A DNA stretch of 64,000 nt. Source: JBBSAT01 sp044223665 (GTDB lineage Bacteria > Myxococcota_A > Polyangia > Polyangiales > Sandaracinaceae). The position numbers were made by a program, and so were the translations under genes. This document shows positions 33,946 through 42,718 of the stretch, in pieces. Where the stretch lies: contig JBGALT010000011.1 of the NCBI GenBank assembly GCA_044223665.1, forward strand, positions 1 to 64,000, written 5' to 3'. Under the pieces are notes generated by a model, which was not told the DNA's origin, did not search any database, and worked only from the letters and a program-made list of their open reading frames with translations. Each line of letters begins with the position of its first letter. Within the stretch, counting starts at the first letter, position 1.

Positions 33946-35036
33946 CGCGCGACGCCGTGGGTCTCGGCGTCGGCCTCGGCGCGCTCGGGCTCGCCTCCGC
34001 CTTCGCGCTCCTCGTCGACGCCGGGCCTGCCGAGGCCCAAGCGGGCTCGAGCGAGCTGACGATCGAGGTGAGCGAGACGTGCCTGCCGGAGGGCTGGTCC
34101 GCGCAGGCGGTGCAGCATCAGCTCGACGTGGAGCTCGCGGACGCGAGGCGCGATCCCGCGCTGCCGCCACCTCCCCCGCTCCGGCTCCGAGCGCTCGCCT
34201 GCGGCGACGCCGACCACTTCGTCCTCGAGGCGATCGAGCCGGAGGAGGGCGCCGCGAGAGAGATCGCGCTCGACGCCGTGCCCGCATCGCTGCGGCTGCG
34301 CGCGCTCGCCATGATTGCCGCCGAGGTCGCGCGGTCGGTCCTGCGAGGCGAGCCGCTCGCAACGCCGACAGCGCCGGAAGCGGCGCCCGAGCCCGAGCCC
34401 GAGGCCGCGCTAGCGCCCGCAGAGCCCGCGCTCGCTTCGGTCGTACTGGGGACCCCCCGATCGCCGCCGCGACCGGACGAGCGAGCCCAGGCGCTCGGGT
34501 CGCCGCAGATTCCACCCCGACGTCCGCGCTTCGTGCTCGCCGCATCGCTTCCCGTCGTCCTCGTGGAGGGCCCGGTCGTCGGCGTCGGCGGCGGCATCGA
34601 AGCGCGCTGGATCGTCCCGACCTTCGTCGATCTCTCGCTCGTGCTCGCGCCGCGCATCCTCGATGCGCACGCCAGCTCGTCGCTCGGCGAAGTATCGCTC
34701 GCGGCGGTCGACATCGCGCTCGGCGCGGCGCTCGGCGGCCGCCTCGGCCCGCTCCTCGTGGGAGGCGGCGTCGGGCTCAGCGTCGGATGGGCGAGGCTCG
34801 AAGGGCACCCGATCGACGCGCGCGCCATCGGCCACGCGCGGGAGTCGACGACGTGGCTGCTCCCGGTGTGGGTCGACCTCGCGCTGGTGCTCGACCCGTT
34901 CTGGATCGGCTTGCGGATCGGCGCCGACGTGGCGCTGAGCGCCTCACAAGCGCTGGTGCTGGGAGACGTCACCCTCTCGCAGGCTCCGGTCTCTGGCTCG
35001 GCGACGGCGTCGTTCGGCGTGACGCTTCCGTTCTGA
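33942..35036 (+). CDS. Predicted outer-membrane or periplasmic protein coupled to sigma-FecR genes
   Basis: This 364-residue protein has an N-terminal signal-like hydrophobic stretch ending AEAQA. Residues 35-150 form a conserved-looking domain (ELTIEVSETCLPEGWSAQAV), followed by a Pro/Ala/Glu-rich linker. From residue 185 there are alternating hydrophobic strands, ending in FGVTLPF. The terminal Phe and strand pattern are those of an outer-membrane beta-barrel. It overlaps the FecR gene by 4 bases, so it is probably the sensor-side or target component of that signalling unit. No sequence family is recognised. Confidence 0.7.
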   Translation: MTRDAVGLGVGLGALGLASAFALLVDAGPAEAQAGSSELTIEVSETCLPEGWSAQAVQHQLDVELADARRDPALPPPPPLRLRALACGDADHFVLEAIEPEEGAAREIALDAVPASLRLRALAMIAAEVARSVLRGEPLATPTAPEAAPEPEPEAALAPAEPALASVVLGTPRSPPRPDERAQALGSPQIPPRRPRFVLAASLPVVLVEGPVVGVGGGIEARWIVPTFVDLSLVLAPRILDAHASSSLGEVSLAAVDIALGAALGGRLGPLLVGGGVGLSVGWARLEGHPIDARAIGHARESTTWLLPVWVDLALVLDPFWIGLRIGADVALSASQALVLGDVTLSQAPVSGSATASFGVTLPF

Positions 35037-35050
35037 CGGCCTGCACGACC

Positions 35051-35062
35051 GGTCCGCGGACC
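35051..35062. promoter_or_regulatory. 12-bp perfect palindrome upstream of the FG-GAP lipoprotein gene
   Basis: GGTCCGCGGACC is a perfect palindrome in the 58-base gap before the lipoprotein start. It could be a protein-binding site, but in DNA this GC-rich a palindrome of this length can arise by chance. Confidence 0.25.
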
Positions 35063-35094
35063 GCGCTTGACCGGCCTGGGGATCGCCCCCGAGC

Positions 35095-37329
35095 ATGAGG
35101 GGAATGAAGGCCTGGCGCCCCGCGCTCGCGCTCGTCGCGGCCCTCGCGCTCGTCGTGAGCTGCTCGCCGGCGCCGAGCTCTCTCGCGGTGCAGCTCCGCA
35201 CCGACCTCGCGCCCGTGCGCGAGTTCGACGCCATCTCGGTCTCGGTCGTCTCAGGCGCAGGCGCGCCGCGGACGGACGAGCTCGTGATCGACGGGACGCG
35301 GAGCTTCGCGCGGCCGGCACGCCTGGCCGAGCTCGTCGACCTGCCGGACGGCACCTACCGCGTCGTGGTCACGCTCCGGCTCGGCGGCACCGTCGTGCAG
35401 ACGCAGCCGCGACGCGTGGAGGTCCACGGTGCGACCACCGTCACCGTCTCGGTCACGCGCGACTGCGCCGGCATCGCGTGCCCGTCGGCGAGCGAGCCCG
35501 CGGCCGAGGCCTGCCTCGGGGGGCGCTGTGTGGATCCGGGCTGCGGCGAGGAAGGGCAGCCCGCTTGCGGTGGCGAGTGCGCCTCCGACGTGGACTGCCC
35601 GGCCTCGGGCGTCGCGTGCGTCGTGCCGCGCTGCGTGTCGGGCGTCTGCTTCGCGGAAGCGGACGACACGCGCTGCATGCCAGGCGAGCTCTGCGACACC
35701 GAGCTCGGCTGCGGCGGGCACGTGCCGCTCGCGGCACCCATCGTGCGCATGCCCGCGAACGGCTTCGACACCGGTAGCCCCTTCGACGCCGACGGCGCGC
35801 ACCCGCAGGCCGGCCGCTATCTCGAGATGCGCTGGCTCGAGGTCGCGGGCGCCTCGAGCTACGAGGTGCAGCTCGACGACTCGTGCGAGATCGCGACCTA
35901 CGAGACGTGCGCGTTCCCGAGCCCCGAAGTGGTCGACCACAGCCCGCGCATCGACTGGCGCGTCGGCCCCCTCGACGTCTCGCTGGTGGCGCCCGTCGGG
36001 CGGCGCTACTTCCTGCGCGTCCGCGCGTGCGGCGCGAGCGCGAGCGACTGCGGCGCCTGGTCGGACGTCCGCTACGTCGACGTCGGGCGACAGCCCACCG
36101 ATCTCGACCGCGACGGCTACGCCGACGTGCTCGTGGGCGTGCCCGACACGCCCAGCGTGGGCGCGATCGACGTGCACCGCGGGCGCGCGACCGGGATCGA
36201 GACGCAAGCGGGTCGCTCCGTGCGCAACTCCGTGCCCTCGACGCGGTTCGGCTTCGCGCTCGCCGTCGGGGACTTCTCGGAGAGCGGTCTGCCCGCGATC
36301 GTCGCAACGCGCATGGACAGCGCGAGCAACACGCAGGGCACCGTCACGCTCGAGCTCTCGTCCCCCACGCGCACCGAGACGATCCCCGATCCGGGCCTGC
36401 CGCGCGATCAAGGCTTCGGCACGTCGCTCGCCGTCGGTGATCTCGACGCCGATGGCTACGACGACCTCGCCGTCGGCGCGCCTCGTCTTCCGGGCGTCGC
36501 GAGCCGCTCGGGCGGCGTCTACGTGTTCCACGGCAGCGCGAGCGGCCTGGTGATGACCTCGCCAGAGCTCGTGCAGGTCGACGATCTCGAGCACGGCGGG
36601 CTCGGGCGCTCGCTCGCGATCGGCGATCTCGATGGCGACGGAGTCGCCGATCTGGCCGCGAGCGCGCCGCAGCAGCCCACCTCGAGCAGCTCCGGCGCCG
36701 GCGTGGTGTACGTGTTCCGCGGCCGGCGTCGGGCGTCGCTCGATCTCGCGCCGTGGTGGCGGCTCGAAGGGCCCACGCACGCGGCCGACGCCGAGTTCGG
36801 CGCGCAGATCGCGCTCGGCGATCTGAGCGGCGACGGCATCGTCGATCTGCTGATCGGTGCGCCGCAGGAGCAGCCGACCGCCGGGACGTACACGGGCGCG
36901 GCCTATCGCGTGGATGGGGCCTCCGCGGGCGCGCTCGTGCGCATCGATCCGCCGACGGGAGGCACCCAGTTCTTCGGACGATCGGTCGCGATCGTGCGCG
37001 GCATCGCGCGCGACGAGCGGGCTGCGGCGCTGCTCGGCGCGCCCTACGGCAACGGCGCGGCGGGCGCCGTGTACCGCTACTACGACGGCGTGGTGACGGA
37101 GCTGCCGACCCCGGCGATCGCGGGCGCGCAGCTCGGCTGGGCCGTGGCCGACGCGGGAGACACCGATGGCGACGGCCTCGACGAAGCGGTCGCAGGCGGT
37201 CCCCAGGCGCCGGGCGGCGGCACGGTCGTGCTCTTCGCCGGCGACGTGACGAGCGCGACCACGTCGACCCCGCTCACGGCGTTCATCGCGATGGCCGGCG
37301 ATCACTACGGCTGGGCCTTCGCGCGCTGA
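35095..37329 (+). CDS. Lipoprotein with FG-GAP (integrin-alpha-like) repeats
   Basis: The 744-residue protein has a signal with lipobox VVSC (Cys about 23). A beta-sandwich-like domain (30-120) is followed by a cysteine-rich EGF-like region (125-205) and a fibronectin-like strand region (210-330). Residues 340-744 carry about six FG-GAP repeats with calcium-binding D-x-D-x-D-G loops: DRDGYADVLVG, GDLDADGYDDLAVGAP, GDLDGDGVADLA, GDLSGDGIVDLLIGAP and DTDGDGLDEAVAGG. They should form a seven-bladed adhesion propeller. It stands 58 bases downstream of the sigma-FecR-OMP unit on the same strand and could be a target of that regulator. A second ATG at 35104 is possible. Confidence 0.88.
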   Translation: MRGMKAWRPALALVAALALVVSCSPAPSSLAVQLRTDLAPVREFDAISVSVVSGAGAPRTDELVIDGTRSFARPARLAELVDLPDGTYRVVVTLRLGGTVVQTQPRRVEVHGATTVTVSVTRDCAGIACPSASEPAAEACLGGRCVDPGCGEEGQPACGGECASDVDCPASGVACVVPRCVSGVCFAEADDTRCMPGELCDTELGCGGHVPLAAPIVRMPANGFDTGSPFDADGAHPQAGRYLEMRWLEVAGASSYEVQLDDSCEIATYETCAFPSPEVVDHSPRIDWRVGPLDVSLVAPVGRRYFLRVRACGASASDCGAWSDVRYVDVGRQPTDLDRDGYADVLVGVPDTPSVGAIDVHRGRATGIETQAGRSVRNSVPSTRFGFALAVGDFSESGLPAIVATRMDSASNTQGTVTLELSSPTRTETIPDPGLPRDQGFGTSLAVGDLDADGYDDLAVGAPRLPGVASRSGGVYVFHGSASGLVMTSPELVQVDDLEHGGLGRSLAIGDLDGDGVADLAASAPQQPTSSSSGAGVVYVFRGRRRASLDLAPWWRLEGPTHAADAEFGAQIALGDLSGDGIVDLLIGAPQEQPTAGTYTGAAYRVDGASAGALVRIDPPTGGTQFFGRSVAIVRGIARDERAAALLGAPYGNGAAGAVYRYYDGVVTELPTPAIAGAQLGWAVADAGDTDGDGLDEAVAGGPQAPGGGTVVLFAGDVTSATTSTPLTAFIAMAGDHYGWAFAR

Positions 37330-37424
37330 CGACGCGGGTCGACCGCTCTCGGCCTCGTCGAACGGCGTCACGCACCGGAGATCCTTTTCCGAGGCCGCCC
37401 GTCGTAGCGAGGCGGAGGTTCTGC

Positions 37425-38774
37425 ATGCGTTCTCCGTGGGCGGCGCTCATCGCGCTCTGGTCGCTCTGCGTCTTCTCGTCTCCCGCCGCGGCCCAGCCCG
37501 GCGCGGGCCAATGGATCGGCGGCGCGCCCATGCAGACGCGCGTGGCGGTGGGCGCCTCCGGCGAGGCGTGGGTCGGCGTGTGGGTCGACGCCCCGGTCAC
37601 GACCCCCACGGTGATCGCGCACGTGCCGATGGCCGTCTCGCTCGTGGTCGACACCTCGGGATCGATGGCCGGCCCCAAGATCGAGAACGCGCGCCTGGCC
37701 GCCGCGGCGCTCATCGAGTCGCTCTCCGACGGCGACATCGTGTCGGTCTACGGGTTCGCGACCAGTGTCACCGAGATCGCACCGCCGACCGTGCTCGGCC
37801 CCGCAACGCGCGGCATGCTGCTCTCGAACGTCGCGCACCTCGTCGCGGGCGGCGGCACGAACCTCGAAGGAGGCCTGCGCGCCGGCGTCTCGCGGATGGC
37901 GGGCGCGCCGGCGACGCACCCCACGCGCCGCGTCTTCGTCATCTCGGACGGCCAGGCCAACGTCGGCATCACCGACCCGCGCCAGCTCGGCTACCTCGCC
38001 GCCGGCGCGACCGAGGTCGGAACGCAGGTCACCGCGATCGGCGTGGGCTACGACTACGACCCGTCGACGCTGAGCGCGCTCGCCGTGCAGAGCGCCGGCC
38101 GCATGCACCACCTCGGCTCGCCCGAGCAGATGGGCGCGATCCTCGAGACCGAGCTCTCGTGGATGGCGCGGTCGGTCGCGCTCGGCGCGGTGCTCGAGGT
38201 GCGCCCGGCCGCCGGCGTCGTCATCCTGCAGGCCGCGACCACGGGCGCGGTGATCGAGGGCGGCGTGCTGCGCCTGCCGCTCGGCGCGATCACGGCCGGC
38301 CAGCGCCGCGAGCTGCTCTTCCGCGTGCGGATGCCCACGGCCCACGTCGGCGCCCATCCGCTCGCGACGGCGAGCTTGCGCTACGGCAGCCCCGACGGCG
38401 TCACGACCTCCACGCAGAGCGCCTCGCTCTCGCTCGAGGTCGCCCGCGATATCTCCGGCGCCGCCGCCTCCCCGCGGGTCGCCGCGATGCTCGCCCAGCA
38501 CGAAGCGAGCGAGGCCGAGCGCGCCGCCGCGACGCTGCTCGAGCAGGGCCGCCGCGACGAGGCCATCGCGCGCCTGGACGCCGCGCGCGCCGCCGTCGCG
38601 ACGACGTCGACCCAGTACGACTTCGCCGACGAAGAGGTCGCCGGCGCGCTCGCAGCGCGCAGCGCAGAGCTCGACTCGGCCGTCACCGGCGCGCGCGCCG
38701 CCACCACCCCGAGCGCGATGCACGAGCGGAGCTACGAGCTGCAGGCCGCGCCGATGACGGCCGACGGATACTGA
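37425..38774 (+). CDS. Secreted von Willebrand factor A domain protein
   Basis: The 449-residue protein has a signal peptide ending AAAQ (about residue 24) and a clear GGAGG ribosome binding site 8 bases before the ATG. The VWA domain (about 68-250) has the MIDAS motif DTSGS (76-80) with downstream GGGTNLEGGL and ISDGQANVG, so metal-dependent ligand binding is expected. After it comes a beta region and a helical C-terminus with Ala-rich TPR-like repeats (EAERAAATLLEQGRRDEAIA). There is no C-terminal membrane span or sorting signal. Ligand unknown. Confidence 0.88.
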   Translation: MRSPWAALIALWSLCVFSSPAAAQPGAGQWIGGAPMQTRVAVGASGEAWVGVWVDAPVTTPTVIAHVPMAVSLVVDTSGSMAGPKIENARLAAAALIESLSDGDIVSVYGFATSVTEIAPPTVLGPATRGMLLSNVAHLVAGGGTNLEGGLRAGVSRMAGAPATHPTRRVFVISDGQANVGITDPRQLGYLAAGATEVGTQVTAIGVGYDYDPSTLSALAVQSAGRMHHLGSPEQMGAILETELSWMARSVALGAVLEVRPAAGVVILQAATTGAVIEGGVLRLPLGAITAGQRRELLFRVRMPTAHVGAHPLATASLRYGSPDGVTTSTQSASLSLEVARDISGAAASPRVAAMLAQHEASEAERAAATLLEQGRRDEAIARLDAARAAVATTSTQYDFADEEVAGALAARSAELDSAVTGARAATTPSAMHERSYELQAAPMTADGY

Positions 38775-39127
38775 TCGACGACGCCCCACGATGGGCTTGC
38801 GGCAGGGCGCGGTGCTCGCGGGACGGGGCGCGCCTCCACCAGGAGCTCGCCGCGCAGGACGGTGCGTGCGTGGCCGCGGAGCTCACGCGCGCGCCCACCG
38901 TCTCCACCGCGACGAGGCCGCCGCGGGCGCTGCACTGCACGCCCGTGAGCGTGCTCCGTCCCAGACGCGCGCCCCGGAAGGGCGCGAGCGAGGGTGTCAT
39001 CCGCGAGGGCCCGCCGGTGAACTGCGGCGGCGAGCGATCGCGCGTCGCCACCGACCCTCTCCGCGATCCCACGCCGACGACCAGGAAGGCCAGAATCTCC
39101 GGCGCCTGCCGTAGGATGAGGGTGAGC
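38775..39127. other. Intergenic region with no supported gene
   Basis: About 350 bases between the VWA gene and a lipoprotein gene. All six frames are open in places because stops are rare at this GC content, but none has a ribosome binding site plus protein-like composition. On the minus strand, short stretches (SLAAAVHRRALADDTLARAL, then TVLRGELLVE) look vaguely protein-like in different frames and could be the remains of a decayed gene. Confidence 0.4.
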
Positions 39128-39799
39128 ATGCGCTCCCCTCTCGTCGCGCTCTTCCTGGTGTCGGCCCTGGCATGCGGCGGAGAAGCGCCTGCCCCGGCGC
39201 CGCATCCGTCGGCCAGCCCGGAGGCACGGCAGCCCGCGCCCGGTCCCGGCGGCGCGCCCGATCCCAGCGGCGAGCTCGCTCCGAGCACCGTGTCGGATCC
39301 CAGCACCGCGCCCGCGCCGAGCACGGAGGTCGACACCGTCGCGGCCGCTCCTCCTTCGACGGGCGTGGCTGCCTCCGCGCCCGTGCCCGGCGCGCTCCGC
39401 ATCGTCCTGCTCGCGTCCCACGAGCTGCTCGGCTCCGAGCGCGCGTCCATCGACGCGCTCGCGGCGCTGCTCCGTGCCCGCGGTGCCGACGTCTCGGTCG
39501 AGCTCGCCGACGAGGCCACCGCGAGCGTGATCCGCGGGTGGGCGACGGGCCCCATCGGCGCTTGGCCCGCCTCGCTCGCGGGCATCGAGACGATCGTCGT
39601 CCTGCCGCTCGCCGCGCCGACGACACGCGCCGACGGTCAGCGCGTCGGTGCCGGCGTGAGCAGCGAGGTGCTCGTCGCGCGGGCGGGCGCCGCCGAGCCA
39701 CGGCTCCGCGTCCAGCTCGAGCCCGGCGGGGAGTGGCTCCTCGATGCCGCGCGCCTCGATCGCGTCGTGGGCCCGCTCGCCGTGGGGAGGGCACCATGA
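39128..39799 (+). CDS. Lipoprotein with Pro/Ala/Ser-rich stalk, unknown function
   Basis: The 223-residue product has lipobox SALAC (Cys about 16). A low-complexity Pro/Ala/Ser linker (about 18-85) leads to a globular alpha/beta domain (ALRIVLLASHELLGSERASI, TIVVLPLA). The ATG at 39128 is preferred over 39116 because a GAGGGTGAG sequence lies directly before it; the upstream start adds four residues. The stop overlaps the start of the next gene by ATGA, so the pair is coupled. No family is recognised. Confidence 0.65.
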   Translation: MRSPLVALFLVSALACGGEAPAPAPHPSASPEARQPAPGPGGAPDPSGELAPSTVSDPSTAPAPSTEVDTVAAAPPSTGVAASAPVPGALRIVLLASHELLGSERASIDALAALLRARGADVSVELADEATASVIRGWATGPIGAWPASLAGIETIVVLPLAAPTTRADGQRVGAGVSSEVLVARAGAAEPRLRVQLEPGGEWLLDAARLDRVVGPLAVGRAP

Positions 39800-40275
39800 G
39801 ATCGCTGGCACCGCTCGCGCTCTTCGCGTTCTCGCTCGTCGTGCTCGGCGCGCCTCCCGCAGCCCGTGCCGGAGACCGCGAGCTCGAGCTCACGCTCGTC
39901 GACGTCTCGCCTCGCGGCACACCCGGCTCGAGCGCCTGCATGGCGGCGGTATCCGCCGAGATCCGGCACGACGACGTCGACCTGCGCCCGATGACCCTCG
40001 CGCGCCTGCTCCGCACGATCGGCCAGCCGGCCGGGAGCGACTACACGACGTGGACGTCCGCGACGTTCAACACCGCGGAGGGCATTCCGCGCCTGACCGA
40101 GTCGGTGGCGCTCGTCGACTGCCGCCCCGACGAGCGTCGCGCGACGCTGCGCGTGTTCCCACCCAACGACCACGCCGCGCAGATGGACGTGCGCGACGTC
40201 GAGCTCGACGACGCGCACCAGCACTGGCTCGGCACGCTCGTCCTCTCGCTCGCGTGGATGGGCTTCTCGCCCTGA
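39796..40275 (+). CDS. Small secreted protein, unknown function
   Basis: A 159-residue protein with a signal peptide ending in ARAG (about residue 25) and a compact mature domain with three cysteines. The mature part contains LTLVDVSPRGTPGSSACMAA, YTTWTSATFNTAEG and a closing HWLGTLVLSLAWMGF. It starts inside the stop of the lipoprotein gene, so the two probably work together in the periplasm. I do not recognise the fold. A minus-strand gene ends 4 bases after its stop. Confidence 0.65.
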   Translation: MRSLAPLALFAFSLVVLGAPPAARAGDRELELTLVDVSPRGTPGSSACMAAVSAEIRHDDVDLRPMTLARLLRTIGQPAGSDYTTWTSATFNTAEGIPRLTESVALVDCRPDERRATLRVFPPNDHAAQMDVRDVELDDAHQHWLGTLVLSLAWMGFSP

Positions 40276-40279
40276 AGCG

Positions 40280-40597
40280 TCAGGCGCGCAGGATTCGGGC
40301 CGCACCCGACGCGGCGCGCGCGAGCTCTCGCTGACGCGCCGACGCCGTTCCGCCGAGGGCGATCACGGAGAAGGACTCGCCGTCGAGCGCGAAGCGCTGC
40401 GCGCTCCCGCGAGGGCTCGCGCCACGGGCCGCGAGAGCCGTGCACACGTCGAGGTCCCCGGCCGCGCCGACGAGGAGCCCGTCGGCGCTCCCGACGACGA
40501 TGGCCTCGAGCTCGCCATCGCGGCGGCACGCGGCGAGCTGGAGATCGAGAGCGATGCTGCGCTGGGTCGAGCGCTCGGAGCGGCGGTCGGTTTGCAT
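40280..40597 (-). CDS. Small cytoplasmic protein, possibly roadblock/LC7-like
   Basis: A 105-residue protein without signal or membrane segment. The central AIVVGSADGLLVGAAGDLDV resembles the strand-turn-strand of roadblock/LC7 domains, which partner small Ras-like GTPases such as MglA. However, the rest is too diverged to be sure. The gene is convergent with the secreted-protein gene, stops 4 bases apart. No GTPase is adjacent. Confidence 0.5.
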   Translation of the reverse strand: MQTDRRSERSTQRSIALDLQLAACRRDGELEAIVVGSADGLLVGAAGDLDVCTALAARGASPRGSAQRFALDGESFSVIALGGTASARQRELARAASGAARILRA

Positions 40598-40672
40598 GCC
40601 GAGGATCGTGCCCTCCTCGGCGCGCGCTCGCGAGTTTCCGGCCGCCCGTCCGTGACGGATCGCGGCCGAGCT

Positions 40673-42718
40673 TCAGGTCGAGGTCGCGCAGCAGTCGACC
40701 GGCATGAGGAAGGGCACGCAGAGCGGCGTCACGGTCCCGTCCGGCTCGAGCCGGTAGTCCTCGCCCTCGACCCGCATCTCGCGCGTCTGCCGCACGCCGC
40801 CGTGGGCGCGCACGGCCTCGGGGTAGTCTCCCCCGGCGCTCGCGTCGCGGAGCGGACAGAGCGGGAGCCCGCAGAGCCGCCGGATCGGCTCACAGCACTG
40901 CGCCGGGACGTGCGCCTGCGCGCTGCGGTCGATGGGCCCCGTCATCCCCGCGAGCGGACCGCTCGTGTGCAGGACGCTCGCGCACGCCGCGACGCCTCGC
41001 CCTTCCGCGGTGCTCGTGGGGTCGGTCGGCGCGTCGCTCCCGTCCGGATCGACGACCGCGAAGGCGCCCTGCCGGCTCTGCGAAGGAAGCTCGACGCTTC
41101 CCTCGGCTGGGACGTCGTGCGCGTCGCACTCGGGCAGGTTTCCCTGCATGTCGGGGCGATCGAGCTGGTCGACCGCCGCCGGGTGGTAGGCGACGTCCGG
41201 GCAGCCGAGCTCGTTCGGCACCGACCACGCCTGGCTCGAGTAATTGCCGCCCTGGTAGCGGTAGCCGGTGTCCGAGCGGAGCATCGCCTCGGTCCGGCAG
41301 CCCGGCGTGCACGTCGCTTCGTCGGTGCCGCCCGCGATGCAGCTCGCCAGACACTCCGCGAAGATGTCGACCACGCGCGCGCCCGCGACACCGGCGAGCA
41401 CGTTGACGTCGTAGTTGCCCGTCGGCAGCTCCTGGCACTCCGAGCGCTGCGCTTCGTAGATCTCGGCGACGTTGCCGGGCGGGATGAACGGAACGCGACA
41501 GAGCACCGGCGCCGCCGGGTTGGTCACCACCACGCCGACCGGCGGGACGAGCACGTCCGCCGCGGAGAAGGTCTCGCGCGCGACGAACCCCTGCGCCGCT
41601 CCAGCGACGGCCGTCGGGCGAACCGATCCGATGAGGAGCACGTCCGGGATCCCGGCGGCGACCTCGTGCGCGTTGCGCGCGCGCTGCATGAGGATCATCG
41701 GCGAGTACCACTGCACGCCGTTCGAGCCGAGGACCGGGTGCGGGTCACCGAAGCCGTTGCCGTCGGCGTCGACGGGCTGCACCGGCATGCCGTGCACGCG
41801 CGGCGAGAAGTCGTACGCGATGCCGGCCGCGGCCAGGGCCGGCTGCCACGGATGCGTGCCCGCGCTCGCGTCGACGTCGAGCTGATCGCCGTTCCGGACG
41901 AGCGAGAAGTGCATCGTCGCGAGCTGGAAGAGGGCTTCCTCTTGCGCGATGGGATCGGCGATGAGCGGGATCGTGGCGTCCGAGGCGAGCGCCTGCGTCT
42001 GCTCGTCGATCACGAACATCGGGCGCTCGGTCGCGATCACCGCGCCGAGCGCGATCGCGACGCCGCCGATGTGCTCACCGAGCTCGCGCACACCGGGCGA
42101 GTCGACGTGATGGAACGTGACGTGTCGGAAGACCGGGATCGGATCCTGCGCGTCCACGACCGCGCCGCCCCCGACGTCGCCGGCCGTCGCGAGGTTGCGG
42201 ACCGAGAAGAACGGGTTGAAGTCCCCGTCCATGTCGTAGAAGCCGCGGATCTGGTAGTCGCGCACGGGAAGCGAGCCATCGGGCAGCGCAGGCCCGGTCG
42301 CCAGATCGATGCGCGGCCAGACGTAGTGGCCCGAGCGCATGATGGGCTCGAGATCGGAGGGCATCGGCGACTCGGGCATGCAGTCCGCGAGGTTGAACAG
42401 CGCGCTGCCGTTCATCGTGTAGAGGCTCTGCGCGCTCGATGCGCTGCCGGTCGGCGGCGGCGGGTTGTCGTAGTCGAAGAGGAGCAGGATGACGTTGCCG
42501 GCGACGCGGACGGCTTCGCCGCTCTCGGTGCGCACGCATTGGGGACGCTGGCCGACGTAGAGCACGTCGCCCTCGATCACGCCGAGCGGGTCGGGCGCGG
42601 CGCCGCCGTTCCGGCGCTGGGTGTCGTAGGGCACGTCGCAGCCGACCACCGGCGCGGCCGTCGCCGCGAGCGTGACGAGCGAGAGGAGCCGAGCCGCGGT
42701 GTTCACTCGGGCGCGCAT
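40673..42718 (-). CDS. Large lipoprotein encoded with a TonB-dependent receptor
   Basis: This 681-residue protein has a signal with lipobox VVGC (Cys about 27). The mature part contains a beta-rich first half (VIEGDVLYVGQRPQC, VILLLFDYDNPPPP) and a later cysteine cluster (CLASCIAGGTDEATCTPGC). It ends in a Cys-Cys pair. The ATG overlaps the receptor stop (TGATG), so the two are translationally coupled. By analogy with SusC/SusD-like pairs it may be the surface lipoprotein that hands a ligand to the receptor, but it does not look like SusD. The frame stays open far upstream of the start without protein-like sequence. Confidence 0.75.
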   Translation of the reverse strand: MRARVNTAARLLSLVTLAATAAPVVGCDVPYDTQRRNGGAAPDPLGVIEGDVLYVGQRPQCVRTESGEAVRVAGNVILLLFDYDNPPPPTGSASSAQSLYTMNGSALFNLADCMPESPMPSDLEPIMRSGHYVWPRIDLATGPALPDGSLPVRDYQIRGFYDMDGDFNPFFSVRNLATAGDVGGGAVVDAQDPIPVFRHVTFHHVDSPGVRELGEHIGGVAIALGAVIATERPMFVIDEQTQALASDATIPLIADPIAQEEALFQLATMHFSLVRNGDQLDVDASAGTHPWQPALAAAGIAYDFSPRVHGMPVQPVDADGNGFGDPHPVLGSNGVQWYSPMILMQRARNAHEVAAGIPDVLLIGSVRPTAVAGAAQGFVARETFSAADVLVPPVGVVVTNPAAPVLCRVPFIPPGNVAEIYEAQRSECQELPTGNYDVNVLAGVAGARVVDIFAECLASCIAGGTDEATCTPGCRTEAMLRSDTGYRYQGGNYSSQAWSVPNELGCPDVAYHPAAVDQLDRPDMQGNLPECDAHDVPAEGSVELPSQSRQGAFAVVDPDGSDAPTDPTSTAEGRGVAACASVLHTSGPLAGMTGPIDRSAQAHVPAQCCEPIRRLCGLPLCPLRDASAGGDYPEAVRAHGGVRQTREMRVEGEDYRLEPDGTVTPLCVPFLMPVDCCATST

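Noticed and set aside
38785..39110. Minus-strand gene remnant resembling an amidohydrolase end
   Set aside because: Only very short stretches look protein-like and they change frame. The resemblance is too weak to name a family.
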